Below are positions 1 through 6,303 of a DNA stretch of 7,951 nucleotides, one piece after another (position 1 is the first letter of the stretch; each line of letters begins with the position of its first letter). Location of the stretch: positions 1 through 7,951 of the forward strand of contig MHDQ01000059.1 in the NCBI GenBank assembly GCA_001803565.1. Direction: 5' to 3'. The notes beneath the pieces were generated by a model, which saw only the letters and a list, made by a program, of their open reading frames with translations, did no database searches and was not told the origin of the DNA. The translations under genes and the position numbers were made by a program. Origin of the DNA: Nitrospinae bacterium RIFCSPLOWO2_12_FULL_45_22. GTDB taxonomy: Bacteria; 2-12-FULL-45-22.

Positions 1-12
1 AAACTTTTTCAT
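1..12 (-). CDS. Probable first codons of a further gene (cut by window edge)
   Basis: Three bases after the GT2 stop an ATG (12-10) begins ATG AAA AAG TTT (MKKF). Tight spacing and a Met-Lys-Lys start fit the next gene of the same unit, but only four codons are visible and the upstream purine stretch (GAGATAAGAA) is a poor ribosome site. No function can be suggested. Confidence 0.35.
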
Positions 13-15
13 TTC

Positions 16-798
16 TTATCTCATAAAACGATACTTAATAAGGGCCCAGACCGCCTCGGCTCCATCCCTGAAACGGATCTTTTTCCCTTCCAGGATATTG
101 CGTCCCTGATAAGAGATTGGGACCTCATATATCCGGTACCCCAGCTTGCTTATCTTGGCAGTAACCTCAGGGCAGAATTCAAAGCGGCGGCATTTAAGAT
201 CAATCTGATCAAAGATCTCTCGCCGAAAGACCTTGTAAGCTGTAGCCTCATCAGAGATCCTTGTACCATAGAGAAGGTTGGCCAAAAAGGTCAGGAATCT
301 ATTAGCAAGGTAATTTCGCACCTTCATCCCCTGGGGTCTGGTGAAAAACCGGGATCCATAGACTACATCAGACAGCCCTTCGATAATAGGATTTACCAGT
401 TGTGGATATTCTTCCGGGTTGTATTCTAAATCTCCATCCTGGATTAGGATGATATCTCCGTTGGCATATTTGAGACCAGTTCTTACCGCGATCCCTTTTC
501 CAAAGTTGAGCATTGATTTGTGGAGCTTAAATTGAAATCGCTGTGTCAGAGTTGTTAAAAGCTCCATTGAGCCATCGCTTGATCCATCATCAACAACGAT
601 GATCTCTTTTTGGACATTGGGAGCGATATCAACAGCAGCGACTCGTTCAAGGATTTGCTCGATGTGTTGGCGTTCATTGTAGATTGGAATTATGATCGAT
701 ATCAAGACAGGCGGTTTCAGAGGCTCAAGCTTGCTGTAACGTCTTATACGAGGCGAATCAGGTTGTGGGGATATTGAGAGATCCTTACCCTCCACCAT
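16..798 (-). CDS. Glycosyltransferase family 2, DPM1/GtrB-like (polyprenyl-phosphate sugar synthase type)
   Basis: 260 residues from the ATG at 798; the frame stays open to an ATG at 912 (38 more codons), but that extension has no ribosome site and an unconserved-looking sequence. The GT-A fold is clear: SIIIPIYNE (about 34-42), VVDDGSSDG (68-76), NFGKG (98-102) and the DGD metal/nucleotide motif (Asp121, Asp123) followed by LEYNPEEYP. YGSRFF and RFEFCPEVTAKI (about 205-216), then a basic KKIRFRDG near the end, are typical of the dolichol/polyprenyl-phosphate mannose or glucose synthase group. These enzymes move a sugar from a nucleotide donor to a polyprenyl phosphate on the cytoplasmic side, for later use outside by membrane glycosyltransferases. 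There is no C-terminal membrane domain of the GtrB type, so it is the soluble or peripheral form. The sugar is not identifiable. Confidence 0.93.
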   Translation of the reverse strand: MVEGKDLSISPQPDSPRIRRYSKLEPLKPPVLISIIIPIYNERQHIEQILERVAAVDIAPNVQKEIIVVDDGSSDGSMELLTTLTQRFQFKLHKSMLNFGKGIAVRTGLKYANGDIILIQDGDLEYNPEEYPQLVNPIIEGLSDVVYGSRFFTRPQGMKVRNYLANRFLTFLANLLYGTRISDEATAYKVFRREIFDQIDLKCRRFEFCPEVTAKISKLGYRIYEVPISYQGRNILEGKKIRFRDGAEAVWALIKYRFMR

Positions 799-806
799 TC
801 CCTTTT

Positions 807-810
807 CCCT
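807..810 (-). promoter_or_regulatory. Shine-Dalgarno deciding the GT2 start
   Basis: AGGG lies 8 bases before the ATG at 798, within the purine run AGGGAAAAGGGA. The alternative in-frame ATG at 912 is preceded by an AT-rich stretch with no such site. Confidence 0.55.
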
Positions 811-844
811 ATTATCTGGGCACCCTTCCTCTTCTGAACCCGAC

Positions 845-862
845 GGCCAGAAGTGGCTGGCC
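845..862 (-). other. Hairpin between radical SAM gene and GT2
   Basis: GGCCAG and CTGGCC form a perfect 6-bp GC-rich stem around a 6-base loop. No T-run follows, so it does not look like a terminator. It lies in the 150-base stretch between the radical SAM stop and the preferred GT2 start, and could affect RNA stability or GT2 translation. It would be inside the coding region if GT2 starts at 912. Confidence 0.3.
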
Positions 863-948
863 AATGGGAGACAGTATGCTCTTTTCAATTTTTGAAACCA
901 TAGGTAGAACATATTTTTGAGAGCACTGTAATGATCGGTTGTATTTTT

Positions 949-2367
949 TTAGCTCCTGTGCCCGGTTGCAAAAATTGCTTGAACTCCTCTGAACGCCATC
1001 CGGAGATCACGAAAGGACCGGAGCTTCTTGAGACGTTTCATAAGATAGGCGGGCCGGAAAAAGAAACGCCTATAGGCCTCTTTATAAGCGTGTTCTATCT
1101 CCCGGCTGCTTATAGTGGGGAGTTCCATAACATAATGATAGTAGTCATATAGGGACCAGTCCTCAGTGAGCAAATAATTATTTTCTTTGGCCCACTTATA
1201 CATCTCTGAGCCAGGATAGGGGGTTGTAATGTTAAACTGGACCATATCAGGATCAACATCAATCGCAAATTGTATTGTCTTTTCGATTGTCTCCCTGGTT
1301 TCCCCTGGATTTCCTATCATAAAAGAAAGGCGAACTTCTATCCCTGTCTCCTGGGTCATCCGGACCGCTTTACGGACTTGCTCAAGGTTGATGTTCTTTT
1401 TGATGGTAGCAAGGATTGTGGGATCGGCTGACTCTACTCCATAGCAGATAAGGTGGCAACCAGCCCGGGCCATCACGGAAAGGACTTCTGGATCGGCATA
1501 ATCTACCCGCGACATACAGGTCCAGGTTAGGTCAATATGACGATCGATCAGAAGACGGCAAAGTTCTACTACCCGTGTTTTACTGGCACAAAAGGTATCA
1601 TCATAGAAAGAGACCTCCCTGATTCCATAATTGCTCGTAAGGAGATCAATTTCACCGAGGATGTGCTCGGCGGAGCGGAATCTCAGATGCTTACCAAAAA
1701 CCTGGCTATTACAAAAGGTGCATCTGCCCGGACAGCCCCTGGTGGTCAAAAGACTAAGAGAGGGTTCTCGCCTGGCACTCCCCAGAGCAGTATGATACAG
1801 CTTTATAGGTAATAGATGATAAGCAGGGTAGGGGAGTTTATCAAGGTTATTTATACATACTTGTGGTCCTACATGAACCAGGTGCCCATCCTTTTTAAAG
1901 GATATCCCGTCAATAGTATTAGGGTCGTTCCCCCGAACAAGGGAGAGAAGGGGTTTTTCTCCCTCTCCCCGTATTACATAATCTACATTGAGATTGGAAA
2001 GGACCTCTTCTGGCATGATAGTAGCATGCACCCCTCCGATTACAACCAAAGCTGTACTCGTTTGTTTTACTACACGGGCCAGATCAAGGGCATTTTTTAT
2101 AAGGACCGATGTCGCCGTAATCCCGACAAATATCGGCTGGATCTGTTCAAGACGCTGGCAAAACTCCTGCTCCCGGAAATCTTCTGCCTGGTAATCTATA
2201 ATCGTAGCCTTTATTCCACTTTGCTCCAGATAAGCAGCAAGGATACCGAGTCCCAACGATGGTAAACAACTTGCGACCGACTTCCAGATATTTCCCTTCT
2301 TCTTCTCCCATGGAGGGTTAAGGAGTAGGATTGACCGGTCGACGGAGGATTTCTGCTGAATAGCCAT
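949..2367 (-). CDS. B12-binding-domain radical SAM protein
   Basis: 472 residues from the ATG at 2367 (488 if the ATG at 2415 is used). The N-terminal part is a cobalamin-binding Rossmann-like domain: ILLLNPPW at the start, PSLGLGILAAYL, GGVHAT (about 111-116), DYVIRGEGE (about 129-137). The radical SAM barrel follows, with the CX3CX2C cluster motif in RGCPGRCTFCN (Cys212, Cys216, Cys219 in this numbering), a YDDTF strand, YGVESADP (about 309-316) and the MIGNPGET loop. A helical tail (YKEAYRRFFFRPAYLMKRL) is usual in this large COG1032-type family. Members bind a 4Fe-4S cluster and S-adenosylmethionine, many also cobalamin, and do methylations, cyclisations or ring chemistry on very diverse substrates. 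The substrate here is unknown; between glycosyltransferases, a sugar or lipid-carrier modification is a reasonable inference. It heads the downstream transcription unit, followed by the GT2 gene after 150 bases. Confidence 0.92.
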   Translation of the reverse strand: MAIQQKSSVDRSILLLNPPWEKKKGNIWKSVASCLPSLGLGILAAYLEQSGIKATIIDYQAEDFREQEFCQRLEQIQPIFVGITATSVLIKNALDLARVVKQTSTALVVIGGVHATIMPEEVLSNLNVDYVIRGEGEKPLLSLVRGNDPNTIDGISFKKDGHLVHVGPQVCINNLDKLPYPAYHLLPIKLYHTALGSARREPSLSLLTTRGCPGRCTFCNSQVFGKHLRFRSAEHILGEIDLLTSNYGIREVSFYDDTFCASKTRVVELCRLLIDRHIDLTWTCMSRVDYADPEVLSVMARAGCHLICYGVESADPTILATIKKNINLEQVRKAVRMTQETGIEVRLSFMIGNPGETRETIEKTIQFAIDVDPDMVQFNITTPYPGSEMYKWAKENNYLLTEDWSLYDYYHYVMELPTISSREIEHAYKEAYRRFFFRPAYLMKRLKKLRSFRDLRMAFRGVQAIFATGHRS

Positions 2368-2375
2368 ACAATCAA

Positions 2376-2379
2376 TCCT
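2376..2379 (-). promoter_or_regulatory. Shine-Dalgarno favouring the ATG at 2367
   Basis: AGGA lies 8 bases before the ATG at 2367. The in-frame ATG at 2415 has only a GAGAG three bases ahead of it, too close for a normal site. Confidence 0.45.
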
Positions 2380-2451
2380 GAAGGGGTAAAGGTCACTTTT
2401 TGAATATTTTAGCATTGTCTCTCGATAGATTATCTAATAAAAAGTGAATAT

Positions 2452-2480
2452 ATTTTACCTAACTATCAAGGCCTAGTAAA
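2452..2480 (-). promoter_or_regulatory. Candidate promoter for the radical SAM-GT2 unit
   Basis: On the minus strand, TTTACT (2480-2475), a 17-base spacer and TAAAAT (2457-2452) match sigma70 -35/-10 boxes at four and five of six positions. The site lies between the terminator and the next gene, where a promoter is needed if termination is efficient. Transcription would begin near 2445. The region is very AT-rich, so chance matches are likely; a second TATAAT-like hexamer (about 2525-2530) has no good -35. Confidence 0.33.
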
Positions 2481-2541
2481 GGTTTATAAACTTGGAGCAC
2501 TTTTATCAGAAGCCTTCCCAGAACATTATATATATTTGATT

Positions 2542-2565
2542 AAAAAATACGGCCTTATTTAAGGC
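2542..2565 (-). terminator. Rho-independent terminator after the ligase gene
   Basis: On the minus strand, GCCTTAAATAAGGC (2565-2552) is a perfect inverted repeat (5-6 bp stem, short loop), followed within four bases by six T (2547-2542). It starts six bases after the ligase stop codon. The stem is short, so read-through is possible, but position and T-run are typical. Confidence 0.65.
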
Positions 2566-2571
2566 TTTAAC

Positions 2572-5500
2572 TTATGGGGAGGTCCGGCAATTATCCAGAA
2601 AATATGTTAAGCCAACAATTAACCAGAAAGTGCCATATAATCGTTCATCGGCAAAATTCATATAAAACAGACTTAGGACAAAAAGGCTTAAATAGATAGA
2701 GACGAGGGCCAGGGCATGTCGGGACATGGGGTCTTGAGAAGGATTAAGGCATAGCTTCAATGAGGTTTTCAGGGGTAGCAAGTACCAGAGGGCAAATAAA
2801 AACATACCCGCTATACCGAAGCCTATGCCCATAGCCAGATAGTCATTATGGGGATGAGTATAAATCTGAGGGAGAAAGTCTTTGTATTTCTTATAATATT
2901 GAGGGTAGATGATCGGGAAGGTATAATAACCCACTCCCAATAATGGATGGTCTTTGATGATATCCCAGCATAAGGACCACATAAGTATCCGGTCATGACT
3001 GGTTTGGTCCTTCTCAGTAAAATACCTAAATAAATTGTCCAGCCAACCTTTGGTAAGCTCTTTCTGACTTAAACGGGCTATATCAGATTTATCTAGAGAA
3101 AGAAGGGGAGGGTTGATGACATTGTTTTTTGCGTCCAGCAAGAATATTTGATAGAGATTTTTAGGCATGTTAGAGATAGGGGAGTGGCCAACTTCTTCCC
3201 AGTTTCCCGTAATATCCAGAAAACTTTTAATATCTTGATTTTGATAAGGCAGCCCTGCCCCAACCACTACTCTATTTTTAATAATATCTTTCTTGTTGTC
3301 CTTCACTAGTTCTAGCACAACTTCCAATCTATTCTTTTTTAGGGTTAAATTTTTAGGTAAAGGTATCTTGTACCAGTCCCTTTCCGTTGGAAGTCCCCTC
3401 GGGAAGTTTTTCACTAATAGACCATTGGCTATGATATTAAGCTGATAATCCTTTCCCGGACCCCCCGCCAAATTTATAATCAAATCCTTATACCTATTCA
3501 GAGATCCTTTGTCTAATTGAAATACTTGCTTGATCTTATTCCCATTATTAAACAGCTCTGTAACAATAGGAATGGCATAAGTAGAATAGACACTGGAGGG
3601 TGAATCAAGGTAGATATGATAAGCACCTCCCTGGATTCCTTCCCTGATGGACAGGTCAAAATCTATCCATTTGTTCCCGTCAAACAGGAAGCTCTTAATA
3701 TTTTCTGCAGCAGGGTAGTCATTACCGTAAATTTTTACCCAATTTTCTCCTTGGTCCAGTTTGCCAAAGGCTTCTAGCTCTACATTGATAAAGTCCTTGC
3801 CTGTTAATAGGTCTTCTGGTATTTGTAGCTCATACCATCTCGGATGGACACTAATCTTATGCTCAAAAGTCTTAATAATTTTACCATCTACCCTTATCCG
3901 GAAACCATAATTATCCCCCATGGCCCCGCTCAATAACAGATAAAGTTTCCCTCTATCTCTTTCCTTGGGCAAGAGTATCTTCTGTAAGACTTTATGATGA
4001 GGGTCAGCCAGGAACATATCCCAGTTGGGTGAAAAACCTCCTGGTGAGACAGCCTTTGGTGAAGGAGTTTGACCACCCAAAAAAATATGATAAGCCCCAC
4101 GCTGGAGTCCCTCATCTGGTGAAAGGTCATAACTCTGCCAGCTTACTCCATCATAAAATAGACTCTTTACTGGGGCTCCTTCAACTAATCCTCCCCTGAG
4201 CATAAACCAATTCTCCCTGGCATCCAGCTTTCCGGTACCTTCCACTATGATCTCAATTTCTTTCTTGTTTTTACTGAGGGCGGCTGGGAGCCTTACTTTA
4301 TACCAATAAGGAACTTTATTCAAATGATTGTACTGGGCAATTACCTTGCCTTCAGCTAGTATCTTGAGGCCATAACTAGGCCCAGAGCCCCCAGCCAATT
4401 CCAGATACAAATCGGTTTCCTTTTCTTCTTCATCAATACTTATGATCTGTTTAATCTTGTATCTATTATCTGTTATTAAGCAATCCCATACCTTCACCTT
4501 CTCTTCTTGGCCCGGACAGCATCCCCTGTTTTGTCCCAAAAAGATATGATATACCCCGCTCTGGAGGCCTTTTTCTGGTGACAGGTCGTAATCTTGCCAA
4601 CTGCTCCCATCATAAAAGGCGCTCTTAATATCTGGTCCAGTTCCTGAGCTACCCTTCACTAAAAACCAGTTTTTATTAGAATCCAGCTGGCCGGTTCCTT
4701 CTAGGATAATTTTTAGCTTCTCTTTTCCTTCTAGAATCCCTTCAGGGACCCTAACTCGGTACCATTTAGGATTATTTTCTAAGGGGCCCAATTCCTCTAC
4801 TAGCTTACCTTCTACCGATACTCTTACTCTATAATTTTTCCCGGCCCCACCGGCTAGATTGAGATATATATCCTGCTTCTCTTTTATTCTTTCTTTCAAC
4901 GATATAATCTGCTCTATCTTGTATTTGTTGTTATTGACTACTATATCCCAGCTCTTATCACCTGCTAATAACCTCCCGGCTGTTTCTTTCTGGTCTTCCC
5001 CATTACCTTTAAAGAAAAGGTAATAAACTCCTCTCTGAACCCCGCTGCGTAAGGAGAGGTCCTGATCACTCCATTTGATTCCATCATAGAGATAACTTGT
5101 GACCCTTTCCTGGCTCGGGTTTTTCCCACCATATACTACTACATAGTTATTTTTTGCCTCCAACTTTCCGTTTACCTCTAAAGACGCAATGATTTCCTTT
5201 TTATTGCGGAACATCTGTTCCGATATAGCTACCTCATACCACCTGGGAGTGGGCTCTAACTCGTCTTTGAAAACCTTGACTATTTTACCGTCCACTTTCA
5301 GGATTAACTGATAAGCTTCACCTTTACCACCTGCAAGGTAGAGATACAACCTACCGTTAAGCGAGGTGGGAGAAGGACGGATAATTTGTCTTATTTTATG
5401 GTTTTCATTTATCAGGTAGCACTCCCAGCTATCATCTTGTTTAAGAGGTTGAGCGCGACTTATTTCTACGTGCTGGAATAGATAAAAGGTTAATAGATAA

Positions 5501-6303
5501 CTGACTGCCAGGAAAGGCAACGCAGAAAATATATATATTTGTAAAAATTTTCTTTTAGAAGAGAATGCCAGGGTTATCAGGGGAAATAAAAGGGCCAAGG
5601 CCAAATAACCAGCCCGGGAAGAGGTAAATAAAAAGATGATTAAAGTCAAAACAGTAAAAATTATATTTTCTGTCGAGAAAATTGTCCCCTTTTTATAAAC
5701 ATTATGGCTAAAGATTAAAGGGAAGATCATGAATATAAATGCTACTAGCACATTTGGTCCACCGCCCCGGAAAATACCATAGACCTCCCCCATACCCTCA
5801 TTAATAAAATAAGGGTATTCTCCAATATTCAATAAATTAAAGGCCTTTAATGATTGGGCCAGGGCTAGAATTAAAACTAAAAAATACATGGCTTTATAAA
5901 AATTCATGACCCGATAAAATTGATCTATTTTTTGGAGGTTGAATAGGACTGCAAAGACGATTAAGAAATGGAAGATAAACCATCGGAAACTTACAAAACT
6001 CTGCCGGGCAACATCTTCTGGAAATAAATCGGTCGAATGGTGCTGGGAAAAAAGACCCAGGATAATAAAACCTATCAGGGCAGGTAGTAGAAACTTCAGA
6101 TCAGGAGAGAGATTTTTCTCCCTTTGTCTCAGGAAGGAAAGGGTACCGGCCAGTAAAGTGCCAGTAATAATGCCGATATTAGAAGTTAAGTGACCAGCTT
6201 GAATGGGGAAGAGAATCCCTAAAAAGAGGAAAGATAACCCTATCTCAGTTTTCCAGAAGGTAATTAAAAATGATAAACCTGTTACTAAAAAAGTTAGCAG
6301 CAT
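2572..6303 (-). CDS. O-antigen ligase/polymerase-like membrane protein (Wzy/WaaL superfamily) with five tandem beta-type modules inserted in its outer loop
   Basis: 1243 residues, about three times the usual 400-450 for the family. The first 280 residues contain about ten hydrophobic segments, with family-like PNVLVAFIFMIFPLIF (183-198) and FTSSRAGYLALAL (226-238). The C-terminal 140 residues hold the rest of the Wzy_C-type signature: RILMW (1105-1109), HPLLGVGYYTF (1119-1129) and THPHNDYLAMG (1149-1159), whose Arg and His residues correspond to those usually conserved, then three more membrane segments. Known members transfer lipid-linked glycan to an acceptor, or polymerise repeat units, on the outer face of the cytoplasmic membrane. 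Between the halves, residues about 280-1100 form a hydrophilic insertion with five copies of a ~155-residue module (listed separately). There is no frameshift or stop, and both halves of the core look intact. The ATG at 6303 overlaps the GT4 stop and has no Shine-Dalgarno within 20 bases, so translation probably depends on coupling. The DNA is visibly more AT-rich than the two downstream genes. Ligase versus polymerase cannot be decided. Confidence 0.9.
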   Translation of the reverse strand: MLLTFLVTGLSFLITFWKTEIGLSFLFLGILFPIQAGHLTSNIGIITGTLLAGTLSFLRQREKNLSPDLKFLLPALIGFIILGLFSQHHSTDLFPEDVARQSFVSFRWFIFHFLIVFAVLFNLQKIDQFYRVMNFYKAMYFLVLILALAQSLKAFNLLNIGEYPYFINEGMGEVYGIFRGGGPNVLVAFIFMIFPLIFSHNVYKKGTIFSTENIIFTVLTLIIFLFTSSRAGYLALALLFPLITLAFSSKRKFLQIYIFSALPFLAVSYLLTFYLFQHVEISRAQPLKQDDSWECYLINENHKIRQIIRPSPTSLNGRLYLYLAGGKGEAYQLILKVDGKIVKVFKDELEPTPRWYEVAISEQMFRNKKEIIASLEVNGKLEAKNNYVVVYGGKNPSQERVTSYLYDGIKWSDQDLSLRSGVQRGVYYLFFKGNGEDQKETAGRLLAGDKSWDIVVNNNKYKIEQIISLKERIKEKQDIYLNLAGGAGKNYRVRVSVEGKLVEELGPLENNPKWYRVRVPEGILEGKEKLKIILEGTGQLDSNKNWFLVKGSSGTGPDIKSAFYDGSSWQDYDLSPEKGLQSGVYHIFLGQNRGCCPGQEEKVKVWDCLITDNRYKIKQIISIDEEEKETDLYLELAGGSGPSYGLKILAEGKVIAQYNHLNKVPYWYKVRLPAALSKNKKEIEIIVEGTGKLDARENWFMLRGGLVEGAPVKSLFYDGVSWQSYDLSPDEGLQRGAYHIFLGGQTPSPKAVSPGGFSPNWDMFLADPHHKVLQKILLPKERDRGKLYLLLSGAMGDNYGFRIRVDGKIIKTFEHKISVHPRWYELQIPEDLLTGKDFINVELEAFGKLDQGENWVKIYGNDYPAAENIKSFLFDGNKWIDFDLSIREGIQGGAYHIYLDSPSSVYSTYAIPIVTELFNNGNKIKQVFQLDKGSLNRYKDLIINLAGGPGKDYQLNIIANGLLVKNFPRGLPTERDWYKIPLPKNLTLKKNRLEVVLELVKDNKKDIIKNRVVVGAGLPYQNQDIKSFLDITGNWEEVGHSPISNMPKNLYQIFLLDAKNNVINPPLLSLDKSDIARLSQKELTKGWLDNLFRYFTEKDQTSHDRILMWSLCWDIIKDHPLLGVGYYTFPIIYPQYYKKYKDFLPQIYTHPHNDYLAMGIGFGIAGMFLFALWYLLPLKTSLKLCLNPSQDPMSRHALALVSIYLSLFVLSLFYMNFADERLYGTFWLIVGLTYFLDNCRTSP
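3136..3561 (-). repeat. Ligase insertion module R5, divergent (residues 915-1056)
   Basis: The last copy keeps NKIKQVF (922-928), NLAGGPG (944-950), NG (960-961), DWY (976-978), DIKSF (1024-1028), W1035 and YQIFLL (1051-1056). It has lost the leading Trp, the (F/Y)DG turn (replaced by LDITGNW), the DLS motif and the GLQxG motif. About 50 residues then lead to RILMW of the membrane core. It may be a structural cap that no longer shares the binding surface of R1-R4. Confidence 0.75.
3607..4023 (-). repeat. Ligase insertion module R4 (residues 761-899)
   Basis: Landmarks: W761, HKVLQKI (770-776), LLSGAMG (790-796; the LAGG motif is altered to LSGA), DGK (806-808), RWY (822-824), FGKLD (846-850), NW (854-855), LFDG (873-876), W879, FDLS (882-885), GIQGGAYHIYL (889-899). 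A Pro/Ser/Gly-rich linker (TPSPKAVSPGG) precedes it. Confidence 0.85.
4075..4488 (-). repeat. Ligase insertion module R3 (residues 606-743)
   Basis: Landmarks: W606, YKIKQII (615-621), ELAGGSG (635-641), EGK (651-653), YWY (666-668), EGTGKLD (688-694), NWF (698-700), FYDG (716-719), W722, YDLSP (725-729), GLQRGAYHIFLG (732-743). The linker before it holds a Cys pair (C595-C596), and C608 sits two residues after its first Trp; a disulfide outside the membrane is possible. Cysteines are otherwise rare in the array. Confidence 0.88.
4534..4953 (-). repeat. Ligase insertion module R2 (residues 451-590)
   Basis: Landmarks: W452, YKIEQII (461-467), NLAGGAG (482-488), EGK (498-500), KWY (513-515), EGTGQLD (535-541), NWF (545-547), FYDG (563-566), W569, YDLSP (572-576), GLQSGVYHIFLG (579-590). 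It is the closest relative of R3: over the last 32 residues (from IKS/VKS to FLG) 24 positions are identical by direct count. Confidence 0.88.
5008..5430 (-). repeat. Ligase insertion module R1 (residues 292-432)
   Basis: First copy, directly after the tenth membrane segment. Landmarks: W293, HKIRQII (302-308), LYLAGG (321-326), DGK (338-340), RWY (354-356), GKLEAKNNY (379-387), LYDG-x2-W (405-411), DLS (415-417), GVQRGVYYLF (421-430). The longest linker in the array (about 20 residues, GNGEDQKE...) separates it from R2. The mix of alternating hydrophobic strands, aromatic residues and 'xVxGKxV' turns suggests a beta-sandwich; the carbohydrate-binding role is inference. Confidence 0.85.

Noticed and set aside
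931-1152. Plus-strand open frame of 73 codons
   Set aside because: It lies antisense over the 3' end of the radical SAM gene, whose minus-strand protein has clear family motifs; no recognisable protein pattern on this strand.
1229-2265. Several plus-strand open frames (71-149 codons) within 1229-2265
   Set aside because: All are antisense to the radical SAM coding region. The conserved CX3CX2C and B12 motifs of the other strand account for this DNA.
2211-2396. Minus-strand open frame of 61 codons in a different frame
   Set aside because: Out-of-frame shadow of the radical SAM N-terminus; low-complexity, Arg/Ser-rich translation with no family signal.
3930-4130. Minus-strand open frame of 66 codons inside the ligase
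   Set aside because: Out-of-frame shadow of modules R3-R4; the ligase frame carries the repeat landmarks continuously through it.
3136-5430. Tandem repeat considered as a CRISPR or a mobile-element structure
   Set aside because: The period is about 465 bases and in frame, similarity is at protein level, and there are no short identical direct repeats or terminal inverted repeats.
5939-6193. Plus-strand open frame of 84 codons
   Set aside because: Antisense to the ligase N-terminal membrane segments; Lys/Arg-rich translation is what antisense of a hydrophobic region gives.
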